A stretch of 24,236 bases of DNA from M30B66 sp040882555 (lineage in GTDB: Bacteria > Bacteroidota > Bacteroidia > M30B66), in assembly GCA_040882555.1 (NCBI GenBank), contig JBBEBC010000086.1, positions 1 to 24,236 of the forward strand, in the 5' to 3' direction. Below the pieces are notes generated by a model, which worked only from the letters and a program-made list of their open reading frames with translations, did not search any database and was not told the origin of the DNA. Below, piece by piece: positions 1 through 7,373 of this stretch. Position 1 is the first letter of the stretch. The number at the start of each line of letters is the position of its first letter. A program made the translations under genes and the position numbers.

Positions 1-10
1 CACACTAAGA

Positions 11-3000
11 ATGGTCATGAAAAATTTATCATACAAACTACTTTTCCTTGCAATAAGTGCATTTGGATTTACCGCTTCACAAGCCCAGTCTTACACGATG
101 GGCGCAGCTGGTGGCACCATAACCGACTGCCAAGGAACAATTCTAGACCCCGGAGGCTTAGGGGATTATGCTAACGGATTAGACGTGTTTCAAACCATTT
201 GTCCTTCAAACCCAGGCGAAAGTGTGCAATTGGTGTTTACATCATTTGGCACCGAAGCTTGTTGTGATGAGCTTATAATCTATGAAGGAATCGATAATAC
301 TGGAGCCGAATTAGGTGAATGGGCGGGCACAAATAGCCCAGGAATTGTTACCAGTTCAGACGCTGGAGCGGGATGTTTAACTCTTTATTTCAACTCTGAC
401 GGAAGTGTCATTAATAGCGGTTTTTCTGCAACAATGGACTGTGTGCCTAGTCCACCAGCAATCACGTTAGGACAAGGTGGTGCAACCATTAACGGCTGTT
501 CTGGAATATTAGTAGATCCAGGAGGAGTTGGGAATTACGGAAATAATGAAAATGTTGTTCAGACTTTCTGTTCGGGCACAAACGAGTGTATGGCAATTGC
601 TTTTCAGTCGTTTGCTACTGAAGCAGGAGTAGATTTTCTGAATATATACGATGGACCATCAACTGCAGATCAGTTAATTGGTCAATTTTCAGGAAATGCA
701 GCGGCTCCAATACAAACATCTACTGTTTCAGGTGGATGCATGACTTTAGAATTTACAAGTAATGGTTCAGTTAATCAAGCTGGTTTTAGAGCATCAATTG
801 CATGCGTACCTTGTTTGCCTCCGCCAGTAATTCTTGGTAATGGGGGGACTATTACGGGCTGTGGTGGAGAATTATTAGATCCAGGTGGAGATGGTAATTA
901 CCCTAACAATGCCAATATTGTTCAAACCTTTTGTTCTGGAACAAATGAATGTGTGAGGATTCAGTTTTCTGAATTCGATAGTGAAGCAACATTTGATAGA
1001 CTTAGAATTTATGATGGAACAGGTACTGCGGGAGATATTCTTGGAGTTTATTCAGGATTCTTTTTCAATCCACCGGCTCCGGTGCAAAGCTCAACAGTTT
1101 CAGGAGGCTGTTTAACCCTTGAATTTACTTCCAATGCTGCTATTAATAGTACTGGTTTTGAAGCAAGTATTTCATGTGTAACATGTGAAGACCCCGTTGA
1201 AATCCCAACTGGGTTTTGTGATGATGCACTTCCGTTCTGCAGTGAAGCAGGACAAACATTCCCTGCCGCAACGAATGCTCAATCTGAGTTCGGGTCAGGT
1301 ATTGGTTGTTTAGGATCTACTCCTAATCCAGCTTGGTACTTCTTACGAATAGAAGATACTGGTCCGATAGATATGCAAATTCAAGCCAATTCTGATATTG
1401 ACTTTATATGCTGGGGACCTTTTTCAGAGATAGAATGGCAAAATGGTGTTTGTAATACTATTCTTGACCCTGTTTGGGCTGATGATAATGCAAATATTAT
1501 TGACTGTTCTTATTCAGCAACCAATAACGAGGACTTCGATATTGCCAATGCTATTTCAGGCGAATACTATGTTGTGTTAATTACGAATTTCTCTAATCAG
1601 GCGCAAGATATTAGCTTCACTCAAGATGGTGGAACTGGCTCAACAGACTGTAGTATTCTATGTCAGAATGAAGTAATTGGAGGCCCTACAGTTTGCGACC
1701 CTGCAACGAATACTTATTCAGTAACAGGCACTGTTACATTAACGAACCCTCCTAACACAGGAACATTATTGATTGAAAATTCTAGCGCAGGCTTTGATGT
1801 TTATAATGCTCCATTCCCACTTGTAATACCATTTAATTACACGAATATCTCATCTGACGGAGCTGCGGGTAGCGTAACTGTTTCATTTTCGGATGATGGA
1901 AGTTGTGTAACAAACGTTAACTACGTTGCACCAGAAACCTGCTCATCTTGCCCTGTTACAGCAGGAGTGTCAGGTCCTGCTTGTGAAGGTCAGGATGTTA
2001 ACCTAACAGCATCAAATGTTGCAAATGGAGTATATTCTTGGACAGGCCCGAACGGTTTTACATCTAATGTGCAAAATCCTCAGTTGACTAATGTTACTTC
2101 AAATATGTCAGGAGTTTATGTGGTTACAGCACTTAATCCAGTGAACAGTTGTTCGAGTATTAGTTCAATTAATGTATTTGTTTTTGCAACTCCTGCATCT
2201 CCAGTAATTGCAAATGATGGCCCTGTTTGTGAAGGAACAGCATTAAACCTAACGGCTGATCCGGTGCCAGGAGCATCATATTCTTGGACAGGCCCAAACA
2301 GCTTCACATCAAGTCTTCAAAACCCAACAATTGCTTCAGCCTTAATTGGAGCATCTGGCGATTACCAATGCACTGTAACTGTGAGTACTTGCCCAAGTCT
2401 ACCTACAACAACTACAGCTGCTATCAACCCATATCCTACTACTCCTGCTCCAACAAGTAATTCACCATTGTGCGTTGGAGATGATCTTCAATTAAATGTT
2501 CCTGCAGTGGCAGGAGCTGTCTATGAATGGACTAATCCAGCAGGCATAGTTTTCTCTGCCTTGCAATCTCCATCCTTAGTGGGAGTGCAGCCTGCCCAAT
2601 CTGGGACATATAGCTTAAGAGTTCAAGTGAGCGGATGTTGGAGCTTAGCAGGTACTGTTGATGTAGCGATTTTCCCGATACCCCCAACACCAGAACCACT
2701 TTCAAACTCGCCTGTTTGTCAATTTGACGAAATAACAATTGGAGGTCCAGATCCTTTACCTATCGTTGGAACTACGTATTCTTGGACAGGGCCTAATCTT
2801 TTCAGCTCTGCCACTCAAAGCATATCTATTCTTAATGCCCAGCAAATTCATGCAGGTCAATATACGTTGGTAATTACTGAGAATGGTTGCTCTTCTGCTG
2901 CTGGTTCTACAGATGTAGCTATAACCGATATCCCGGTTTCTGATGCAGGTATAGATGTTACAGTTTGTTCTAATGTTCCTGCTCAAATCGGAGCGCCACC

Positions 3001-4222
3001 GGTTGCAGGCTATAACTATTCATGGGCACCATTAGCAGGATTAGATTTCGGTAACATTTCTAATCCTTCGGTTACAATCTCGAATTTCTCAGGCAACCCT
3101 AGACTTGAGACATATGTTGTTACAACAACAGAATTGGGATGCTCTAGCAAAGATACAGTTGTAGTAACAATTAATCCTCAGCCAGTAGCGAGCTTCGTTG
3201 CTCCTAATCCAATGTGTTTTGAGGGAAACTCATTTGATTTTGAAGCAAATGGAAATTATTCAGGACTAGCCACTTTTGAGTGGGACTTTGGACCATGGGC
3301 TAACCTTGATAGTGCTATTGTTGAAAATCCAACTGGTATTGAATTTAATGCAACTGGAATTCAAATTATTACTTTGGTTGTTACAGATAGAGGTTGCGAA
3401 AGCAATCCATATCAAGCTCCTGTTAATATTTATAAAATGCCTGTGGCGAATTTTGTGTCTGACAATTTAGTAGGATGCGACCCTAAGGTCATCAATTTCA
3501 CCAATTTAAGTGAAGGTTCTTTAGATAATACGATCAAGTCAATTCAATGGGAATTTGGTAATGGAAGGACTTCGACCTCAAATAACCCATCAATTCTTTT
3601 CAATGATGCAGGCATTTTTGATGTTTCTTTAACAGTCACTAATGAGCGTGGTTGTGTGAGTACGTATCTTATTAGAGATATGATTACAATAAATCCTTCG
3701 CCAGTTGCTGATTTTGCACTTGAGCCTCAATTAGTATATATCGTAGAGCCTACTATTGATGTAGTTGATTATTCAATTGGTGCTGATGAAGTGTATTATG
3801 TAATTGAAGGATTAGATACTGTTTTTCAGGCTGATTTCTTAGCTGAGTTTCCAGACTCGGGAACTTACATGGTTCGTCAAATTGTAACTACTGCCTTAGG
3901 TTGTTCTGATTCACTTGTAAAGCCAGCTATTGTTGAGCTCGGTTACAAGCTTTATGTGCCAACAGCCTTTACCCCTAACGCGGACGGTTACAACGATGTA
4001 TTCCAAGCTTATGGAGAGGATGTGAAAGAGTTTGAACTTAGGATCTATAATAGATGGGGTGAATTACTTTATACCTCATATGATATAGAAAATGGTTGGG
4101 ATGGAAAAAGCAAACTGAATGATAAGGTTGCTCCTGGAGGAGTTTACGTTTATAAAATAAATACAGTGCACAAGAATGGCCTCATAGGTAACTACGAAGG
4201 AACATTAGTGCTATTGAGATAA
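11..4222 (+). CDS. Giant T9SS-exported surface protein A: three CUB domains, Ig-like array, type B sorting domain
   Basis: A 1403-residue secreted protein, probably an adhesin or matrix component; its ligand is unknown. A signal peptide covers about residues 1-26 (hydrophobic LLFLAISAFGF, then SQAQ). Three CUB-like domains follow at about 34-144, 155-265 and 277-389. Residues 400-545 form a Cys-containing module with a PNPAWYF motif, common in Bacteroidota exoproteins but of unknown role. Four Ig/PKD-like units (SPVCEG...WTGPN) span about 648-974 and two PKD domains lie near 1055-1235. The last 94 residues are the gliding-associated type B C-terminal domain (FTPNADGYNDVF, IYNRWGELLY, GGVYVYKI, final LVLLR), recognised by the T9SS. 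The start is either the ATG at 11 or the ATG at 17, which is followed by Lys as in typical signal peptides; the window begins too close upstream to decide. An intrinsic terminator follows the gene. Domain class is confident; biological role is not. Confidence 0.93.
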   Translation: MVMKNLSYKLLFLAISAFGFTASQAQSYTMGAAGGTITDCQGTILDPGGLGDYANGLDVFQTICPSNPGESVQLVFTSFGTEACCDELIIYEGIDNTGAELGEWAGTNSPGIVTSSDAGAGCLTLYFNSDGSVINSGFSATMDCVPSPPAITLGQGGATINGCSGILVDPGGVGNYGNNENVVQTFCSGTNECMAIAFQSFATEAGVDFLNIYDGPSTADQLIGQFSGNAAAPIQTSTVSGGCMTLEFTSNGSVNQAGFRASIACVPCLPPPVILGNGGTITGCGGELLDPGGDGNYPNNANIVQTFCSGTNECVRIQFSEFDSEATFDRLRIYDGTGTAGDILGVYSGFFFNPPAPVQSSTVSGGCLTLEFTSNAAINSTGFEASISCVTCEDPVEIPTGFCDDALPFCSEAGQTFPAATNAQSEFGSGIGCLGSTPNPAWYFLRIEDTGPIDMQIQANSDIDFICWGPFSEIEWQNGVCNTILDPVWADDNANIIDCSYSATNNEDFDIANAISGEYYVVLITNFSNQAQDISFTQDGGTGSTDCSILCQNEVIGGPTVCDPATNTYSVTGTVTLTNPPNTGTLLIENSSAGFDVYNAPFPLVIPFNYTNISSDGAAGSVTVSFSDDGSCVTNVNYVAPETCSSCPVTAGVSGPACEGQDVNLTASNVANGVYSWTGPNGFTSNVQNPQLTNVTSNMSGVYVVTALNPVNSCSSISSINVFVFATPASPVIANDGPVCEGTALNLTADPVPGASYSWTGPNSFTSSLQNPTIASALIGASGDYQCTVTVSTCPSLPTTTTAAINPYPTTPAPTSNSPLCVGDDLQLNVPAVAGAVYEWTNPAGIVFSALQSPSLVGVQPAQSGTYSLRVQVSGCWSLAGTVDVAIFPIPPTPEPLSNSPVCQFDEITIGGPDPLPIVGTTYSWTGPNLFSSATQSISILNAQQIHAGQYTLVITENGCSSAAGSTDVAITDIPVSDAGIDVTVCSNVPAQIGAPPVAGYNYSWAPLAGLDFGNISNPSVTISNFSGNPRLETYVVTTTELGCSSKDTVVVTINPQPVASFVAPNPMCFEGNSFDFEANGNYSGLATFEWDFGPWANLDSAIVENPTGIEFNATGIQIITLVVTDRGCESNPYQAPVNIYKMPVANFVSDNLVGCDPKVINFTNLSEGSLDNTIKSIQWEFGNGRTSTSNNPSILFNDAGIFDVSLTVTNERGCVSTYLIRDMITINPSPVADFALEPQLVYIVEPTIDVVDYSIGADEVYYVIEGLDTVFQADFLAEFPDSGTYMVRQIVTTALGCSDSLVKPAIVELGYKLYVPTAFTPNADGYNDVFQAYGEDVKEFELRIYNRWGELLYTSYDIENGWDGKSKLNDKVAPGGVYVYKINTVHKNGLIGNYEGTLVLLR
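110..1177 (+). repeat. Three tandem CUB-domain repeats in protein A
   Basis: Three units of about 111-113 residues share the plan C.G.ILDPGG.G.Y, then F.SF..EA..D.L.IY.G, then GCLTL.F.S. The second and third units (about 473-805 and 839-1177) are closer to each other: both carry QTFCSGTNEC and STVSGGC followed by TLEFTSN. The first unit is more diverged (QTICPSNPGE at the same place). Conserved Cys pairs suggest disulfides. Confidence 0.8.
1952..2932 (+). repeat. Ig/PKD-like repeat array in protein A (four units)
   Basis: Four units of about 80-83 residues, each opening with a P[VAL]C[EVQ]-type motif and carrying a Y.W[TN][GN]P motif near the middle; most also have a closing Cys in an NGC-like motif. 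The same unit type occurs four times in protein B, so the array is shared between the two proteins. Confidence 0.7.
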
Positions 4223-4237
4223 AGAAACTAATTCAGC

Positions 4238-5746
4238 TTAAACCAATATATCCCCGTTCATTATAACGGGGATATTTTTTTGCATAATTGTGAGTATTGT
4301 TGGAGCTATATCTGCCAGCTTTCCGGAGCGCAGCGATGAATAATCCTTATCAATAAGTATACAAGGTACTGGATTAGTTGTATGAGCAGTATTTGGACTA
4401 CCGTCTTCATTAACAGCAAAGTCTGCATTGCCATGATCAGCAATGACAATAATTGAATAATTAAATTCACGTAAAGTTTCAACTACCTCCCCAAGGCATT
4501 TGTCGACTGTTTCGACAGCCTTCACAATTGCGTCGTAAACACCTGTATGACCAACCATATCGGCGTTTGCAAAATTTAAACAGATAAAATCTGGTTGTTT
4601 CTCCCTGATATTGGCAATAGCTGCATCTTGTATTCCATAAGCGCTCATTTCAGGTTGCAAGTCATAGGTTGAAACTTTTGGTGATTGAATCATTATACGT
4701 TCCTCACCTTCAAATGGAGCTTCCCTACCACCTGAGAAGAAAAAGGTAACGTGTGGATATTTCTCAGTTTCAGCGATTCTAAGTTGTGTACTGCCTTGTT
4801 TTGATAAGACATCACCCAAGGTGTCACTCAAGTCATCTTTTGTAAATATCACTTTCACATTTTTGAATGTTTCATCATATGTGGTCAAGGTGATATAATC
4901 AATATCAAGTTTTTTCATGCCTAAATCAGGCATATCGGTTTGACTCAACACTTCAGAGATTTCTCGACAGCGGTCGGTTCGGTAATTGAATGAAATCACC
5001 ACATCCCCATCTTCAATTGCTAAACCTTGCTTCGGGTTAATAATTGGCATCAGAAATTCATCCGTCTCACCAGATTCATATCGCGACTTTATGGTGGATA
5101 GCATGTTTTCACTAGCCTCACCTACCCGATTAACCATAGAATCATAAGCAACCTTGACACGTTCCCAACGCTTATCTCTATCCATTGCATAATACCTTCC
5201 TACGATAGTAGCCAAAACACCTCCTGTTTTTTCTAAGACAGAATTTAATTCAGTAATGAACCTAATTCCACTCTTAGGATCAGTATCTCTCCCATCTGTA
5301 AATGCGTGAACAATAACATTTTCAAGGCCATTCTCAGCCGCCAATTCGCATAACCTGAAAAGATGCTTTTCTGAAGAATGGATGCATCCATCAGATACCA
5401 ACCCAAAATAATGGAGCTTGCGATTTCCTGATTTAGCCTTTTTAAAAGCTTCTAGAAGGACTTCATTTTTATCAATTGTATGTTGCTCGATGGAATTATT
5501 TATTCTAACCAACTCTTGGTACACAACTCGCCCTGCACCAATATTCAAGTGACCTACTTCCGAATTACCCATCTGTCCTTCAGGTAAACCCACATTTAAC
5601 CCATCAGTTCGTAGAGTAGAGTTTGGATTTTCTGCCAGAAGCTTATCCATTACCGGGGTATTTGCATTTTTGATCGCGTCAGAATGCTTGCCATTTCCTA
5701 TACCCCATCCATCAAGAATTAACAGAGCAACTTTTTTATTTTTCAT
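4238..5746 (-). CDS. gpmI: 2,3-bisphosphoglycerate-independent phosphoglycerate mutase
   Basis: Interconverts 3-phosphoglycerate and 2-phosphoglycerate in glycolysis/gluconeogenesis; cytoplasmic, metal-dependent (Mn/Co-type alkaline-phosphatase superfamily). The 502 residues are the usual family length. Visible signatures are LLILDGWGIG with metal ligand D12, GNSEVGHLNIGAGR with nucleophile S62, HSSEKH at 123-128, DGRDTDP at 151-157, FNYRTDR at 253-259, NADMVGH with D396 and H400, ADHGNAD with D437 and H438, and H455 in the TAHTTNPVP stretch; all expected catalytic residues are present. The ATG at 5746 overlaps the stop of the upstream histidine kinase in ATGA, so the two are probably translationally coupled. 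Its C-terminus carries the MNGDI stretch where the family has MTGKS-like residues; these bases double as the terminator of the convergent gene A. Confidence 0.97.
   Translation of the reverse strand: MKNKKVALLILDGWGIGNGKHSDAIKNANTPVMDKLLAENPNSTLRTDGLNVGLPEGQMGNSEVGHLNIGAGRVVYQELVRINNSIEQHTIDKNEVLLEAFKKAKSGNRKLHYFGLVSDGCIHSSEKHLFRLCELAAENGLENVIVHAFTDGRDTDPKSGIRFITELNSVLEKTGGVLATIVGRYYAMDRDKRWERVKVAYDSMVNRVGEASENMLSTIKSRYESGETDEFLMPIINPKQGLAIEDGDVVISFNYRTDRCREISEVLSQTDMPDLGMKKLDIDYITLTTYDETFKNVKVIFTKDDLSDTLGDVLSKQGSTQLRIAETEKYPHVTFFFSGGREAPFEGEERIMIQSPKVSTYDLQPEMSAYGIQDAAIANIREKQPDFICLNFANADMVGHTGVYDAIVKAVETVDKCLGEVVETLREFNYSIIVIADHGNADFAVNEDGSPNTAHTTNPVPCILIDKDYSSLRSGKLADIAPTILTIMQKNIPVIMNGDILV
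4248..4281 (+). terminator. Intrinsic terminator of gene A, inside the antisense 3' end of gpmI
   Basis: Perfect 11-bp stem: ATATCCCCGTT at 4248-4258 pairs with AACGGGGATAT at 4265-4275 around a 6-nt loop, followed by seven T (4275-4281). The T tract lies on the + side only, so it serves gene A, which stops at 4222. The same bases on the minus strand encode the last residues of gpmI (about PVIMNGDI). Confidence 0.85.
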
Positions 5747-6732
5747 GGGTTGTGGATTTTAAATTTAAGTTCAACGATGCTTCCTTTTGGCGAATTATCT
5801 AGGACTGAAATGTATGCATTATGATGCTGGACGAGATAACTGACAATAAAAAGTCCGAGTCCGGTGCCTTTTGTTTTTCTAGTTTCCTCATTTCCAACAC
5901 GGTAAAATTTATCAAAGATTCTTGCTTTATCGGCGTCGGCAATTCCAATACCAGCATCTTTCACCTGGATTATAACGAACTCACCTTCGACCCTCATTTC
6001 AACTTCAATTTGAGGATCATTGACACTATACTTCAAAGCATTCTCAAATAGATTACTGAAAATTGAATGAAGCGCTTGTTTATCAGCCTCAATATATACT
6101 CCTTTAGCTACTTTCTTTTGTATTTTAATATGAGATTTCTGCTCGAAGGCTTCAATAAACTCGCTTAAAAATTCTTCTAATTCGAGTGTTTCGGTGTAGA
6201 GTTGGAAGTTATGATTTTCAATTCTAGTAGCAACAAGCATATTTTCAACCAATTGATCAAGGCGATTGGCCTCATCTATTGCTTTTGATAAAAGCTCTTG
6301 TTGCTTAGCCCTGTCAAGTTCTCTTTTACTAAGAGTTTGTAAATACAGTTTAACTGAGGCTATTGGCGATTTTAGTTCATGAGTAACAGAAAGCAGAAAG
6401 TTTTTTTGCTGTTGCGCAACCCTTGTTTCTCTTCTGAAAGAGCGGCGCGTTTGAATCATCCCCAATGAAAGAAGTAGAAGAAAAACCAATCCTTCTCCGA
6501 AAATCATCATTCGCTTTTGAGCTATTTTCTCATCAAGAAGATCACTAGAGCCTGCGCTTGTTTCACCTGAAGCTAGGGCAATTTCGTGCTTCAAAAGAAA
6601 AATTTCAGCATTTAAGTCGAACAGTAAATACGACCACCAGCAAAACTGAAGAAAAACATATACCACGAGCACATAAAATATGAGCAGTGACCTAGGTGTA
6701 TCTTTAAATAATGAGGGTTTTCTTAATTTCAT
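5743..6732 (-). CDS. Membrane sensor histidine kinase with very small periplasmic loop
   Basis: Two-component sensor kinase of 329 residues from the ATG at 6732; an upstream in-frame TTG at 6741 would add three residues (MCC) and is less likely. Two transmembrane segments lie at about 15-40 and 75-94, leaving a loop of only about 35 residues. The HisKA motif SVTHELKSPIAS has phospho-acceptor H118. The HATPase shows the N box NLFENALKYS (N231), DAGIG at 259-263, FDKFYRV and GTGLGL at 289-294. No PAS or HAMP domain is evident, and the stimulus cannot be read. The gene starts 32 bp after the thioredoxin-fold gene and overlaps gpmI by 4 bp. No response regulator is present. The architecture resembles orphan Bacteroidota kinases; equivalence to the T9SS regulator PorY cannot be asserted from the sequence. 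Confidence 0.93.
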   Translation of the reverse strand: MKLRKPSLFKDTPRSLLIFYVLVVYVFLQFCWWSYLLFDLNAEIFLLKHEIALASGETSAGSSDLLDEKIAQKRMMIFGEGLVFLLLLSLGMIQTRRSFRRETRVAQQQKNFLLSVTHELKSPIASVKLYLQTLSKRELDRAKQQELLSKAIDEANRLDQLVENMLVATRIENHNFQLYTETLELEEFLSEFIEAFEQKSHIKIQKKVAKGVYIEADKQALHSIFSNLFENALKYSVNDPQIEVEMRVEGEFVIIQVKDAGIGIADADKARIFDKFYRVGNEETRKTKGTGLGLFIVSYLVQHHNAYISVLDNSPKGSIVELKFKIHNP

Positions 6733-6764
6733 ACAGCACAAATCAATCCTATATTACGGTATCA

Positions 6765-7289
6765 TTAATTCCAGACACCTTTGAACACATTGCTGAAATC
6801 GGTCCAAGATTGAGTCAAATAATGCTGCTCTCCAAAATACTTTAACATGGGTTCAATCTGGTCGGGTTTCTGATATCCTGGGACAGGAGTGAGAAGGTTA
6901 AATTTTTCATCCAAGAATACAATTGTTGGATAAGATAGCCTCCCTTTCATAAGCTTTACAGCTAACTCATGAGCACCATTTCGGCCGTAAGCGGCATTAA
7001 GTGCATAGGTAGAATCTTTTACTGAAATAGGCCCTTCCTTCTCGGCATTGAATTTCACAGCATAATAGTGTTCATTGATATATTTTGCTACCGCAGGATG
7101 AGAGAAGGTGCTCACATCCATTTTCTTGCACCACCCGCACCAATCGGTATACATATCAATAAATATTTTTTTGGGCTTTGTTTTAGAGAGTTCCATGGCT
7201 TCTGTAAAACTAACCCATTGAATTGAAGCTGACTGTGCTGAGCATATTGAAGCTGCACTAATAAATAAAATCAAGAAAATATAACGCAT
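6765..7289 (-). CDS. Exported thioredoxin-fold protein (CGWC active site)
   Basis: Small secreted or periplasmic thiol-disulfide protein of 174 residues from the ATG at 7289; a TTG two codons upstream overlaps the -7 box and is unlikely to be the start. A signal peptide (MRYIFLILFISAASICSAQS) ends near residue 20. The fold is shown by KKIFIDMYTDWCGWCKKM, with redox-active Cys51 and Cys54 and a Trp before the motif, and by the cis-proline loop SYPTIVFLD (P121). This matches the DUF255/thioredoxin_7 type common in Bacteroidota. The likely role is reduction or isomerisation of disulfides in the envelope; the substrate is unknown. It is first in a presumed operon with the histidine kinase and gpmI. 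Confidence 0.92.
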   Translation of the reverse strand: MRYIFLILFISAASICSAQSASIQWVSFTEAMELSKTKPKKIFIDMYTDWCGWCKKMDVSTFSHPAVAKYINEHYYAVKFNAEKEGPISVKDSTYALNAAYGRNGAHELAVKLMKGRLSYPTIVFLDEKFNLLTPVPGYQKPDQIEPMLKYFGEQHYLTQSWTDFSNVFKGVWN

Positions 7290-7292
7290 GCT

Positions 7293-7300
7293 CAAAGATA
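7293..7300 (-). promoter_or_regulatory. Candidate -7 box three bases before the thioredoxin-fold gene
   Basis: TATCTTTG on the minus strand, an exact match to TAnnTTTG, separated from the ATG at 7289 by only three bases. A T tract at 7320-7325 (also the tail of the upstream terminator) may act as the -33 region, though its spacing is looser than at the other promoters here. If used, the mRNA would begin at or next to the start codon. Confidence 0.55.
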
Positions 7301-7319
7301 GGTATTAAGCATAATTAAT

Positions 7320-7354
7320 AAAAAAGGCGGCAAAGAGAATCCTTGCCGCCTTTT
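7320..7354 (-). terminator. Intrinsic terminator of the peptide transporter gene
   Basis: A 12-bp perfect stem, AAAAGGCGGCAA at 7322-7333 with TTGCCGCCTTTT at 7343-7354, around a 9-nt loop. Read on the minus strand it ends in six T and then AT-rich sequence. It lies 20 bp past the transporter stop and separates it from the thioredoxin-fold cluster. Confidence 0.88.
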
Positions 7355-7373
7355 GAGAAAAATAAAATAGAAT

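Noticed and set aside
5743..6732. Identifying the small histidine kinase as the T9SS regulator PorY
   Set aside because: General histidine-kinase motifs alone do not distinguish it, and no PorX or T9SS gene is in the window.
6739..6746. TTGATTTG on the minus strand six bases before the histidine kinase ATG, identical to the box before protein B
   Set aside because: There is no T-rich box at the 19-base register and the gene follows the thioredoxin-fold gene closely, so it is probably chance rather than an internal promoter.
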